Shown here in pieces: positions 1 through 8,462 of a DNA stretch of 64,000 nt. The stretch spans positions 1-64,000 of the forward strand of contig JAUYQZ010000002.1 of the NCBI GenBank assembly GCA_030695415.1, in the 5' to 3' direction. Position numbers and translations under genes: made by a program. Under the pieces are notes generated by a model, which did not search any database, was not told the origin of the DNA, and saw nothing but the letters and a program-made list of their open reading frames with translations. The stretch is from Hylemonella sp. GTDB lineage: Bacteria; Pseudomonadota; Gammaproteobacteria; Burkholderiales; Burkholderiaceae_C. Each line of letters opens with the position of its first letter. Position 1 is the first letter of the stretch.

Positions 1-641
1 TCCAGCAGCCAGAAATGTTCGCGTTGGATGTAGCGCAGCTCATGGGCCACAGGCGCCAACAGGCCACGCAGTTCGGCCTCATCGGGAAAGTTCTTCAATA
101 CGCGGTGCACCGACCCGTCGGGCAGCGGCCGGTGCTGGTAGGTGTTGCCCTGCGCGTCGGTTTCGGCAATCGGCAACTCGCGGCACTGGGCGGTGGTGTT
201 GTCGAGCAGCAGCACGCGGGCGCCAGGCTCCAACCGCTGGTGCAGGCCGCGCAGAAAATCCGCGCGCGCCTCGATGGGCACGTGCGAAAACCACAGGCCG
301 GCAAAGGCGGCGTCGAAGTGACCCAGGTCGTCTGGCAAGGCGTACACGTCGGCCTGGCGGAAGAACACGTTTTCAGCGCCCGGCCGCAGCCGCGCCAAAG
401 CCATGGGTTCTTCGTTGGCATCGGTGGCAAGCACGGACAACGCGGTGGCGGCGATGCCCGGCGTCCAGTAGCCGGTGCCACAGGCCAGCTCCAGCACCCG
501 GCGGCCGGCCAGTCGCTGGGGGATGTGGCGCTGGAAAAACGCAATGTCGTCCTGCCGCTCAGGCCGCCGGTACACCGCGTCGTACATGGGTGCGCGGGCC
601 GCGTAGTAGGCCAGCATGTCGGGGGAGGTGTGGGCGGTCAT
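1..641 (-). CDS. Class I SAM-dependent methyltransferase (3' end beyond window)
   Basis: The reading frame begins at the ATG at 641 and runs off the left edge. The translated N-terminus shows a Rossmann SAM-binding motif, LELACGTGYWT, near residue 46, then an acidic residue typical of strand 2 (ATDAN) and the FxHVP-type post-motif I region, as in Methyltransf_25/11 proteins. The ATG overlaps the TGA of the upstream acetyltransferase gene (ATGA), so translation is probably coupled. The substrate cannot be read from the sequence. Its position after imuA-imuB-dnaE2 and a GNAT gene may simply reflect a shared transcript. The family is fairly certain; the function is unknown. Confidence 0.8.
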   Translation of the reverse strand, partial: MTAHTSPDMLAYYAARAPMYDAVYRRPERQDDIAFFQRHIPQRLAGRRVLELACGTGYWTPGIAATALSVLATDANEEPMALARLRPGAENVFFRQADVYALPDDLGHFDAAFAGLWFSHVPIEARADFLRGLHQRLEPGARVLLLDNTTAQCRELPIAETDAQGNTYQHRPLPDGSVHRVLKNFPDEAELRGLLAPVAHELRYIQREHFWLL

Positions 642-1177
642 GGTGGGTTCGGGTGTGGCACTATGCCCACGCTCAACGGGCACCACATGTGTTGCTTGTA
701 GACGAAGCCCTCGCCCACCCGCACGGCCATGGGTTCGCGGCCCCAGGCTTCGAAGCCGGCCGAGCGGTACAGCGCGATGGCGCCGGCATTGCCGTCGGTG
801 ACGGTGAGTTGCAGCAGCCCGATGTCGGGGCACACACGGGCGTGAGCCAGCACCGCATCCACCAACAGGCGCCCCAGGCCGTGACCACGCAGCTCAGGCC
901 GCACGTACATGCCAAACAACGTGGCCTTGTGGCGCACTTTCTCGCGCCGTTCGAAGGACAAGCCGGCCACGCCCTGGATGTTTTCGCCCACCACACTGGC
1001 CCACACAACCTCGGCGGCGTCCGGCCCTTCGGCCAGGCGGGCCTGCCACCAGGCCAGTGGCAAGGCGGCACGTTCATCGGCGCTGGAGGTGAAGGCGTCG
1101 GGGTGCCGGGCATAGGCGTCGAGCATCAAGGCGCGGTAGGCGGGGGCGTGGTGGGGGGTGAGGCGGGCGATGGTCAT
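638..1177 (-). CDS. GNAT family N-acetyltransferase
   Basis: About 179 residues starting at MTIARL. The GNAT acetyl-CoA signature is visible as V-R-P-E-L-R-G-H-G-L-G-R-L-L near residue 94 (Q/RxxGxG/A), followed by the common NAGAIALYRSAGFE motif that closes the fold. It would acetylate an amine of a small molecule or protein; the substrate is unknown. A GTG four codons upstream (1189) is an alternative start; neither has a clear Shine-Dalgarno sequence. It lies 30 bp after dnaE2 and overlaps the next methyltransferase gene by 4 bp, so it is probably part of the same transcript as the mutasome genes. Confidence 0.8.
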   Translation of the reverse strand: MTIARLTPHHAPAYRALMLDAYARHPDAFTSSADERAALPLAWWQARLAEGPDAAEVVWASVVGENIQGVAGLSFERREKVRHKATLFGMYVRPELRGHGLGRLLVDAVLAHARVCPDIGLLQLTVTDGNAGAIALYRSAGFEAWGREPMAVRVGEGFVYKQHMWCPLSVGIVPHPNPP

Positions 1178-1207
1178 GGGAGTTTGCACCCGCAGTGTAG
1201 GGGCGCC

Positions 1208-4200
1208 TCAATGGAAATCCCGGCTGGCGCTCACCAGACCGCCCAGCAGGGGCGTGAGGTCCACCAGGTGCTGGGCAATCAGGTGGGTCACGGTGTGGTC
1301 GTCTTCGCCGGTGCGCTGCCAGCGGCCGTACACCGCCAGCAGGCGCGCCTGCAGCAGAGGGGCGCGCTGGCGTTCGCGCAAGGCCTTCCAGACGATGACT
1401 TGCACGGTGCCGGTTTCGTCTTCCAGCGTGACGAAGACCACGCCCTTGGCGGTGCCCGGGCGCTGACGGGTGGTGACCAGACCACAGGCGCGCACCAGGC
1501 GGCCGTCGGGGGCGTCGCGCAGTTCGGCGGCCGTGCGCAGGCGCTGGGCCGCGAGCTGCGGGCGCAGCAGGGCCACGGGGTGTTGACGCAGCGTGAGGCC
1601 CAGGCTGGCGTAGTCGTGCACCACGGCTTCGCCCTCGACCGCTTCGGGCAAAGCCAGTGCCGGCTCGTGCACGGGCGCCTCGCGCAGCAGCGCGGGTGCG
1701 GCGTGCAGGGCGCTGGCGGCCCACACCTGCTGGCGGCGGTGGCCAGCCAGGGGGGCCAGGGCGTCGGCGGCGGCCAGGGCTTTGAGGTCGCCGGCGTCGA
1801 GCCGGGCGCGCAGGGCCAGGTCTTGCACGTCGCGGGGCGTGGCGCTCGCGCGGGCCTCGGTGATGCGCTGTGCCACATCCAGTGACAGGCCCTTGACCAG
1901 GGACAGACCCAGGCGCACCGCCGGTGCTTCTGGGCGGCCCGATGCCGGTTCGAGCACGCTGTCCCAGCCGCTCACACACACGTCCACCGGCCGCACTTCC
2001 ACACCATGGCGCCGGGCGTCCTGCACCAGTTGTGAGGGGCTGTAAAAACCCATGGGCTGTGAATTGAGCAGGCCGGCCAGAAAGGCGGCCGGGTGGTGGC
2101 GCTTGAGCCAGGCGCTGCTGTAGACCAGCAGGGCAAAACTGGCGGCGTGGCTTTCGGGGAAGCCGTATTCGCCAAACCCCTCGATCTGGCGAAAGATGGC
2201 CTCGGCAAACTCGGCTGTGTAGCCATTGGCCAGCATGCCTTGCACCACTTTGTGGTGGAACTTGTCGACACCGCCCTTGCGCCGCCAGGCGGCCATGGCG
2301 CGGCGCAGCTGGTCGGCTTCGCCGGGGGTGAAGCCGGCCGCGATCACCGCAATCTGCATCACCTGCTCTTGAAAGATGGGCACGCCCAGGGTGCGCGCCA
2401 GCGCGGGCTTGAGGGCTTCGCTGGGATAGTCCACCTGGCCGCCGGCGCGCACCAGTTCGCGCCGTTGCAAAAAGGGGTGGACCATGCCGCCCTGTATGGG
2501 CCCGGGGCGCACGATGGCGACCTCGATCACCAGGTCGTAAAAGCTGCGCGGCTGCAGGCGCGGCAACATGCTCATCTGGGCGCGGCTCTCGATCTGGAAC
2601 ACGCCCACGGTGTCGGCGCGGCAGATCATCTCGAAGGTGGCCGGGTCGTCTTGGGGGATGTCGTGCAAGGCCATCGCCCTGCCCTGCCCTGAGCCTGCCC
2701 ATGTGCCCACCATGTCGAGCATGCGCCGCAGCGCGCTGAGCATGCCCAGGGCCAGCACGTCCACCTTCATCAGGCCCAGGGCGTCGATGTCGTCCTTGTC
2801 CCATTCGATGATGCTGCGGTCCTTCATGGCGGCGGGCACCACGGGCACGGTGGACGTGAGCCGGTCTTGTGTGAGCACAAAGCCGCCGCTGTGCTGCGAG
2901 AGGTGGCGCGGAAAACCCAGCAGGGTGCGGGTGATGCTGAGCAGCTGGCGCAGGCGCAGGTCGTCCGGGTCCAGGCCGATCTCGATCAGGCGTTCGTGCA
3001 GCAGTTCGGCGCCGTCCCACCACTGCTGGTGTTTGGCCAGGGCATCCACCGTGGCCAGCGGCAGGCCCAGGGCCTTGCCCACGTCGCGCAAGGCGCTGCG
3101 CGGGTGGTAGGTGGCCACGGCGGCGGCAAGCGCCGCGCGGTGGCGGCCGTATTTTCCGTAGAGGTACTGGATGATTTCCTCGCGCCGCTGGTGCTCAAAA
3201 TCCACATCGATGTCGGGCGGTTCGTTGCGCTCCTTGCTGATGAAACGCTCGAACAGCAGGGTGGACTGCGCCGGGTTGACCTCGGTGATGCCCAGGCAGT
3301 AGCAGACCACCGAGTTGGCGGCCGAGCCCCGGCCCTGGCACAGGATGTGTCGGCGGCGGGCCTCGGCCACCACGTCGTGCACGGTCAAAAAGTAAGGCTC
3401 GTAGCGCAGCTCGGCGATCAGGGCCAGCTCTTTCTCCAGCTGCGCGTGCACATCGGGCGGCACGCCTTGCGGGTAGCGCCTGGCCGCACCGCCCAGCGCG
3501 AGCTGGCGCAAATGGCTGGTGGGGGTTTCACCGGGCGGCACCACCTCGTGTGGGTACTCGTAACTCAGCTCGGACAGCTTGAAGTGGCATTGCTCGGCCA
3601 CGCGCAGCGTTTCTTCCAGCAGCTCGCGCGGGTACAGCAGCGACAGGCTCAGGCGGCTGCGCAGATGGGCCTCGGCATGGGGGGCCAGGGCAAAACCGCA
3701 ATCGGCCACGGGCCGGTGTTCGCGGATGGCGGTCATCACGTCCAGCACCGGCTTGCGGCTGCGCACATGCATGAGCGCGCCCCCGGCGGCCACCAGGGGC
3801 AGGCCGGTGGCCTGGGCGGTGGTGCGCAAGCGCGCCAGCCACACGGCATCGTCCAGCCGGCGGTGCAGTGCCACGCCCAGCCAGGCGCGGCCGGCAAAAC
3901 GCTGTGCCACCCACTGCGCGGCGGCGTCGATGTCGGCCGGGCTGCTGCCGTGGGGCTCATCCACGAGTTCGCGCCAGGGCAGCAGCAGGGCCAGCACGTC
4001 GTCCAGCACAGCGTCCGCCAGCGGGGCCTGTTGCCAGTGCAATTGGTAGCGCTGGCGCCCGCGCTGTTCGCGGCCACGCGCGGCGGTGATGAGTTCACAC
4101 AGCTGGCCGTAGCCCCGGCGCGAGCGCGCCAGCAGCACCAGGGTGAAGCCGCCACAGGCCAGTGCGGGCGCGGTGATGCGCAGTTCGGTGCCTATGAGCA

Positions 4201-4396
4201 GTTTCAGGCCTGCGTCCTTGGCGGCCAGGTGGGCGCGCACCACGCCGGCCATGGAGCACTCGTCGGTGATGGCCAGCGCGCTGTAGCCCAAGGCGGCGGC
4301 GCGCGCCACCATCTCGTCGGGGCTGGAGGCGCCGCGCTGGAAGCTGAAGTGGCTCAGCGCGTGCAATTCGGCATAGGCGGGGAGAAACGGGCTCAT
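1208..4396 (-). CDS. dnaE2: Error-prone DNA polymerase III alpha subunit DnaE2 (ImuC)
   Basis: A protein of 1062 residues, the usual size for DnaE2. It has an N-terminal PHP domain (ELHALSHFSFQRG at the start), the catalytic PDIDVDF motif around residue 394, further C-family palm and finger motifs, and a C-terminal OB-fold region. DnaE2 is the replicative-type polymerase that extends past lesions with ImuA and ImuB after SOS induction in bacteria lacking UmuDC. The start is the ATG at 4396, which overlaps the imuB TGA by 4 bp; the open frame extends much further upstream but only as antisense-like sequence inside imuB. Third gene of the imuA-imuB-dnaE2 operon. Confidence 0.97.
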   Translation of the reverse strand: MSPFLPAYAELHALSHFSFQRGASSPDEMVARAAALGYSALAITDECSMAGVVRAHLAAKDAGLKLLIGTELRITAPALACGGFTLVLLARSRRGYGQLCELITAARGREQRGRQRYQLHWQQAPLADAVLDDVLALLLPWRELVDEPHGSSPADIDAAAQWVAQRFAGRAWLGVALHRRLDDAVWLARLRTTAQATGLPLVAAGGALMHVRSRKPVLDVMTAIREHRPVADCGFALAPHAEAHLRSRLSLSLLYPRELLEETLRVAEQCHFKLSELSYEYPHEVVPPGETPTSHLRQLALGGAARRYPQGVPPDVHAQLEKELALIAELRYEPYFLTVHDVVAEARRRHILCQGRGSAANSVVCYCLGITEVNPAQSTLLFERFISKERNEPPDIDVDFEHQRREEIIQYLYGKYGRHRAALAAAVATYHPRSALRDVGKALGLPLATVDALAKHQQWWDGAELLHERLIEIGLDPDDLRLRQLLSITRTLLGFPRHLSQHSGGFVLTQDRLTSTVPVVPAAMKDRSIIEWDKDDIDALGLMKVDVLALGMLSALRRMLDMVGTWAGSGQGRAMALHDIPQDDPATFEMICRADTVGVFQIESRAQMSMLPRLQPRSFYDLVIEVAIVRPGPIQGGMVHPFLQRRELVRAGGQVDYPSEALKPALARTLGVPIFQEQVMQIAVIAAGFTPGEADQLRRAMAAWRRKGGVDKFHHKVVQGMLANGYTAEFAEAIFRQIEGFGEYGFPESHAASFALLVYSSAWLKRHHPAAFLAGLLNSQPMGFYSPSQLVQDARRHGVEVRPVDVCVSGWDSVLEPASGRPEAPAVRLGLSLVKGLSLDVAQRITEARASATPRDVQDLALRARLDAGDLKALAAADALAPLAGHRRQQVWAASALHAAPALLREAPVHEPALALPEAVEGEAVVHDYASLGLTLRQHPVALLRPQLAAQRLRTAAELRDAPDGRLVRACGLVTTRQRPGTAKGVVFVTLEDETGTVQVIVWKALRERQRAPLLQARLLAVYGRWQRTGEDDHTVTHLIAQHLVDLTPLLGGLVSASRDFH

Positions 4397-5739
4397 CCGT
4401 AAATGCCGTGCAGATACCAGGCGGGGTCTTTTCCGTGCAACAGAAAAATCCACACCAACCCCGCCTGCGGGCTCAGGGCCACGTGGTAGTCGCGCTGCAC
4501 CGAGGGGGCTTCGCTGCGCTCGTCCACCCACCAGCCGGTCTCGATGCGCTGCGGCCCGGCCAGCAGGCGCAGCGGGCCGTGGTAGACCGGTTGTTCGCGC
4601 ACGACGGCCAGGCGCAGCGGCTCGCGCAACAGCCAGGGGGGCTGCCAGGCCAGCGTGGCGGGTGGCGGCGTGGCGGGCGCTTTTTTGAGCGCGGTGGCTG
4701 GGGACCAGCGCACCATGGCTTCGGGCCTGTGGTCGGCGCACAGCTGCCCTTGCAACACCTGGTTCGGCCCCAGCCGGGCCATCAGCCGCTCCAGCACCTG
4801 GCCCCAGCCCTCGCCCACTTCGCCGGCACAGCGCGCGTCGGGCAGCAAGCTCAGCGAAGCGGTGGGCAGCGGCGCCACCTGGTTGGCCACCAGGCGCAGG
4901 GCCGTGGCTGGCGCGGCCAGGGTGACGCGGGCCAGGTGTTCGGCCAGCAGGCGCGAGAGGTGGGCCATGTCGCGCGTGGCCTGGGCGGTGCGCAGGGGCA
5001 CCTGGCCGCCGCGCAGTTCGCTGCGGCGCAGGCGGTCGTGTTCCCAGTGCAGGGTGAGCGCCAGCACGCCGCTCTGGCGCGCGGCCAGCCAGGCCTGCAA
5101 GGCGGTCAGCAGACGTTGCGCGCCAAACAGCAGGGCCTGGGCGTGTTCGATGGCGCTGGGGCATTCCAGCCTTTGATCGAAGCGTTCGGGCAGGCTGATC
5201 CAGCGCTGGTTGTCGGGGCGCTGGCCGTGGGCCTGGTCGAGCGCGTTCAGCAGGTCGGCGCCGAAGCGCCGGGCCACTCCCTCGCGCGGCAGGGCGCGCA
5301 CGTCGCCCAGCGTGCGGCAACCGAGCTGGCGCAAGGTGGGGGCATGGGGGCGTGCGGCGCTCAGGTGGTCCAGCGGCAGCGCATCAAGGGTGACGGCCAG
5401 GCGGCGGGTGCCGCAGCCGGTGGCAGGCAGCCGGGGCGCTGGCTCGGCACCGGCACCGGCATCGGCATCGGCGTCGGCGTCGGCATCCAGCTGCCGCAGC
5501 AAAGCCAGCGCCGCCAGGGCCGTGGGCGCGGCGGCCAGGGCCTGGGCCCCCGCGGCGCCAGCTTGGGCACGCAAACGCTGCAACAACACACGCCGGCCGC
5601 CAAACAGGCGCTCGCTGGCGCCCACCTCCAGCAGCACGGCCTCGTCCAGCAGGCACACACGCGGCGTCCATTGCAGGGCCCACCAGGCCAGGGGCAGCGC
5701 GGCCTCAGGCAGCGACGGCAACAGAGCGATCCACCACAT
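4393..5739 (-). CDS. imuB: Y-family DNA polymerase-like protein ImuB
   Basis: A 448-residue member of the DNA polymerase Y family (ImuB/DinP group). The N-terminus has the ImuB-type VCLLDEAVLLEVGASERLFGG pattern (shown at residues 29-49), where true polymerases carry catalytic carboxylates, so it is expected to be a catalytically inactive hub that binds the beta clamp, ImuA and DnaE2. The fingers/little-finger region (LERLMARLGPNQVLQGQ) is typical. It overlaps imuA by 35 bp and dnaE2 by 4 bp. A run of alternating Asp-Ala residues near residue 90 is encoded by a hexanucleotide repeat, which is unusual for this family. Confidence 0.93.
   Translation of the reverse strand: MWWIALLPSLPEAALPLAWWALQWTPRVCLLDEAVLLEVGASERLFGGRRVLLQRLRAQAGAAGAQALAAAPTALAALALLRQLDADADADADAGAGAEPAPRLPATGCGTRRLAVTLDALPLDHLSAARPHAPTLRQLGCRTLGDVRALPREGVARRFGADLLNALDQAHGQRPDNQRWISLPERFDQRLECPSAIEHAQALLFGAQRLLTALQAWLAARQSGVLALTLHWEHDRLRRSELRGGQVPLRTAQATRDMAHLSRLLAEHLARVTLAAPATALRLVANQVAPLPTASLSLLPDARCAGEVGEGWGQVLERLMARLGPNQVLQGQLCADHRPEAMVRWSPATALKKAPATPPPATLAWQPPWLLREPLRLAVVREQPVYHGPLRLLAGPQRIETGWWVDERSEAPSVQRDYHVALSPQAGLVWIFLLHGKDPAWYLHGIYG
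5446..5487. repeat. Hexanucleotide microsatellite inside imuB
   Basis: Seven consecutive 6-bp units of the form GGC(A/G)(C/T)C occur on the plus strand (two GGCACC, two GGCATC, two GGCGTC, one GGCATC). On the coding strand they give alternating Asp-Ala then Gly-Ala residues. Changes in unit number would keep the frame. Confidence 0.85.
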
Positions 5740-6457
5740 GCGCAGGCTCGGGTCTGACCAGGGGGATGGCCGCAGGGGCTGGCCAATGCCTCAGGCAGGC
5801 CAGCACCGGCAACTCGGCCGCCAGGGTGATGGGCCGGTCCATGGGCGGGCCCCGGCGTTTGAACACCTGGACCTGCAGCCCGCCCGCTGCGCTGCGCAGC
5901 AACAGCCGCAGCGGCGCGGGCGAGGCCTGTTGACGTGTCGCCTCCGCGCGCAGGGCAAACAGCAGCGGGCCGGCGTGTTCGGTCGCGCTGGGGACGGCAG
6001 CGCGCGCGGCCAGGTGCAGGCGGCGCAACTGTTCGGGCCGGGCCTGGGGCAGCCACACCAACACGGCGCCCGCCGTGCCGCTGCGCAGCACCTGCTCGGC
6101 GGCCCACAGGCGCTCGTTGTGGCCGGCCGTGTCCACCCACCACAGCCCCTCGGGCGCCACGCCCTGTGCCGCCAGCGCGGCCAGGTGAGGTGGGTGGGGC
6201 GATCCCACCAGCACCAGCGGGCCGTGCCGCTGGACCAGGCGCAACGCGGGCAACAGCAGGCGCCATTCGTGCCAGCCGGCCGGGGGCTGCAGGAGGTCGA
6301 TCAGTTCGCCCGTGGGCCACCCGCCACCGGGCAGTTCAGCGTCCAGGGCGCCATGGCCACTGGCAACCACCGCACCCGGGCTGCCCGCCCAGGCGTCACC
6401 CCGCCACACGCCGGGCAGGGCAAGGGAAGAGAGGGGGGACAACACAGCGGCAGGCAT
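5705..6457 (-). CDS. imuA: Translesion DNA synthesis-associated protein ImuA
   Basis: A 250-residue RecA/SulA-like protein. The N-terminal LPGGGWPTGELIDLLQ pattern, about residues 44-59, and the sequence VRPEPAHVVDRS near the C-terminus are characteristic of ImuA from beta- and gammaproteobacteria. ImuA works with ImuB and DnaE2 in SOS mutagenesis and can bind RecA. It is the first gene of the operon. A LexA box lies 31 bp upstream of its ATG. No good Shine-Dalgarno sequence is visible in the 19 bases between the operator palindrome and the start codon, which are T-rich on the coding strand. Confidence 0.92.
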   Translation of the reverse strand: MPAAVLSPLSSLALPGVWRGDAWAGSPGAVVASGHGALDAELPGGGWPTGELIDLLQPPAGWHEWRLLLPALRLVQRHGPLVLVGSPHPPHLAALAAQGVAPEGLWWVDTAGHNERLWAAEQVLRSGTAGAVLVWLPQARPEQLRRLHLAARAAVPSATEHAGPLLFALRAEATRQQASPAPLRLLLRSAAGGLQVQVFKRRGPPMDRPITLAAELPVLACLRHWPAPAAIPLVRPEPAHVVDRSVAVAA

Positions 6458-6476
6458 GACAAACAGAACAACAGAA

Positions 6477-6520
6477 CAAGGCCATAAATACTGTTTGTTT
6501 ATACAGTATTTATGGCCTTG
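6477..6520. promoter_or_regulatory. LexA (SOS) box embedded in a 44-bp perfect palindrome
   Basis: At 6489-6508 the sequence TACTGTTTGTTTATACAGTA matches the canonical LexA site (CTGT, eight bases, ACAG). Symmetry continues well past the box: the arms 6477-6494 and 6503-6520 are exact reverse complements over 18 bases, with an 8-base centre. It controls imuA-imuB-dnaE2, whose first ATG is at 6457. In RNA read from the minus strand it would form an 18-bp hairpin followed by a U-rich stretch, so it may also terminate transcription from the upstream BMP-like gene. Confidence 0.93.
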
Positions 6521-6548
6521 CAGCCAGCCGCCATCAAGCCAGCTCAGG

Positions 6549-7469
6549 TCAAACCACGGCGGCCATTTCCGGACCTGAAAAGTCCTCGTCGGGCACCACC
6601 TCGCCCGACATCAGCCGCTTGCGCCAGGCCTCGATCTGCGGCCCGAACCGGGCCGCCCCATCGGGTGACATCGACAAACCGACATAGGCGGGATCTTCCA
6701 GCCCATGCACTTTGAGCGACCCTGGCTGAAAGCGGCCCGCCACAAAATCGTCGATGGCCTCGAACACACACAAGCCGGAATGGGCCAGGGCCGATGCCAC
6801 AAACACCTCGGGATCGCGAGCGACCCAGTCCAGCACGTTGCCGATCTGACGGATGGGCCATTCGCGGCAGGCACGGCTGACGCCATCGCGCCCGCCATCG
6901 ATCATGGCAAAGACCAGGTCTGCGCCCTCACGCTGCAAAGCCCGGGTCACTTCGTAGGCCAGTTCGGGGTTGTGCTGTTGGCCGCAGAAGTGGGTCACAA
7001 ACCGGCAATCGGGCGCGACACTGCGAAGCCCATGCGCAAAGGCGGCCCTGCCCTTGAGGCCCGGCCGCACCTTCTCGCCCGACATGTGCCCCACCACGCG
7101 GGTCTGAGAGGCCAGACCAGCCAACACACCGGCCAAAAAAGCCGAGTGCTCCTGAAGCACCTCGTAGCATGCGGTGTTGGCCGAGAGGAAATGACCCTGG
7201 GTGATGGCAAAGCGGGTGCGCGGGAATTCGGGCGCCACCGTCCCCACTGGCACGTCGCCCTGGCCACCGTGGGCCACGAGCAAATCCAGGCCTTGAGCAC
7301 ACAAGGCGCGCAGGGCCTCAGCCCGCTGTGCCCCGTCCAGCGGCGCGATCCAGTGCACCTCCAGCGTGTGGCCAGCGGCGCGTGCGCGCTGGGCGCCCTC
7401 CCAGCCCGACTCGTTGAAGCTGCCCCGCCCCTCGGGGCCGAACAGCACGACCGCGATGCGGGCGCTCAC
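6549..7469 (-). CDS. BMP/Med-like substrate-binding domain protein without signal peptide
   Basis: About 306 residues beginning MSARIAVVLFGPEG. The fold pattern is that of basic membrane protein (PF02608, Med/PnrA type): an N-terminal IAVVLFGPEGRGSFNESGWEG strand-loop (residues 4-24), the GHMSGEKVRP hinge region, and DLVFAMIDGG later. Family members bind nucleosides or purines as periplasmic lipoproteins of ABC importers, but here no signal peptide or lipobox is seen, so a cytoplasmic sensor or enzyme-like role is possible. The GTG at 7469 overlaps the TGA of the upstream Bug gene (GTGA), arguing for coupled translation. A longer in-frame start at 7505 would overlap that gene further. Confidence 0.75.
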   Translation of the reverse strand: MSARIAVVLFGPEGRGSFNESGWEGAQRARAAGHTLEVHWIAPLDGAQRAEALRALCAQGLDLLVAHGGQGDVPVGTVAPEFPRTRFAITQGHFLSANTACYEVLQEHSAFLAGVLAGLASQTRVVGHMSGEKVRPGLKGRAAFAHGLRSVAPDCRFVTHFCGQQHNPELAYEVTRALQREGADLVFAMIDGGRDGVSRACREWPIRQIGNVLDWVARDPEVFVASALAHSGLCVFEAIDDFVAGRFQPGSLKVHGLEDPAYVGLSMSPDGAARFGPQIEAWRKRLMSGEVVPDEDFSGPEMAAVV

Positions 7470-8449
7470 AGGGTGGCTCCGCTGGACTTGACCACCGGCA
7501 GCCATTGCTCGGCCTGCTGCTTCACAAACGCCGTGAAGGCCTCAGGCGACTTGTTTTCCAGCTCGAAACCCATGCCCTGAAGCTTGGCGCGCACGTCGGC
7601 TTGCGCCAGCAGCTGTGCCATCGCCTGCACGATGGCCTGCGACGCGGGGGCGGGCATGCCGGCCGGCCCGGAAATGCCGACGAAGTTTTCAGCGACCAGG
7701 CCGGACTGGCCCAGTTCTTCGAAGGTGGGGATGTCGGGCGCCTGGGCCACACGGCGCGCCGACGAAACCGCCAGCAGCCGCAGCTGCCCCGACTTCTGAA
7801 ACTGGAGGTTTTGCGGCAAGGCATCGACCGCCACCTTGATCTGCCCGCCGAGCAGGTCGCTGCGCATGGGGCCTGCACCTCGGTAGGGAATGTGCGAGAG
7901 CTTCAGGCCGGCTTTCTGGGCCAGCATCTCCCCAACAATATGGCCGACCGACGCTGCCCCGCCGCTGCCAAAGGCAATCGGGTCCTTCTGGCTGCGGGCC
8001 CAGGCCAGGAAACCGGCGAAATCGGTGATGCCGAGGCTGGGATGCACGACGAGCACGGTGGGCACGTCACCGATGTAGACCAGGTGGCGGAAACTCTTGA
8101 TGGGATCGTAGGTGGGCTTGTCCATCAGCGCCGGCGAGATGGACATGGGCGAGGAGTTCGACATCAACAAGGTGTGGCCGCTGGCATCGCCACCGGCCAC
8201 AAAGGCAGCGCCAATGGTGGACCCCGCGCCGGGCCGGTTTTCCACGATCACGGGTTGGCCCAGCCGCTCGGACAGCAGGGGGCCGATCAGGCGCGCCACG
8301 AGGTCGCTGGAGCCGCCCGGAGGAAAAGTCACGACCAGACGCACCGCCTGGCTGGGCCAGGTGGGCGCTTGCGCCGCGGCCGGTCCGGTTGCCAAAGACA
8401 AGGTGGCCAGTCCGGCCGAATGCAGCATGAGTTGACGACGCGTGAGCAT
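7466..8449 (-). CDS. Bug/TctC family periplasmic tripartite tricarboxylate receptor
   Basis: A 327-residue protein. The start at MLTRRQLMLHS is preceded by a GGAG ribosome site and opens a twin-arginine-like (TRRQLM) signal peptide ending near AAAQA. The mature part has the Bug signature: RLVVTFPPGGSSDLVARL, then VENRPGAGSTIGA, and the later GGAASVGHI and YRGAGP ligand-loop motifs. These proteins capture carboxylates or related small molecules in the periplasm, sometimes for a TctAB transporter, but no TctA or TctB gene is near. Many betaproteobacteria carry dozens of orphan copies. It overlaps the BMP-like gene by 4 bp. The ligand cannot be inferred. Confidence 0.9.
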   Translation of the reverse strand: MLTRRQLMLHSAGLATLSLATGPAAAQAPTWPSQAVRLVVTFPPGGSSDLVARLIGPLLSERLGQPVIVENRPGAGSTIGAAFVAGGDASGHTLLMSNSSPMSISPALMDKPTYDPIKSFRHLVYIGDVPTVLVVHPSLGITDFAGFLAWARSQKDPIAFGSGGAASVGHIVGEMLAQKAGLKLSHIPYRGAGPMRSDLLGGQIKVAVDALPQNLQFQKSGQLRLLAVSSARRVAQAPDIPTFEELGQSGLVAENFVGISGPAGMPAPASQAIVQAMAQLLAQADVRAKLQGMGFELENKSPEAFTAFVKQQAEQWLPVVKSSGATL

Positions 8450-8462
8450 GGAATCTCCGTGG

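Noticed and set aside
15-1885. Plus-strand open frames over the methyltransferase, GNAT gene and dnaE2 end
   Set aside because: No family resemblance, Gly/Gln/His-rich composition typical of antisense frames, and clear genes on the other strand.
4397-5320. Upstream extension of the dnaE2 frame giving a 1370-residue protein
   Set aside because: The extra 308 residues are Arg/Ala/Pro-rich, out of frame within imuB; the ATG at 4396 overlapping the imuB stop gives the normal DnaE2 length.
2867-5757. Long plus-strand open frames over dnaE2 and imuB
   Set aside because: They are antisense shadows produced by high GC content; the minus strand gives intact, recognisable DnaE2 and ImuB.
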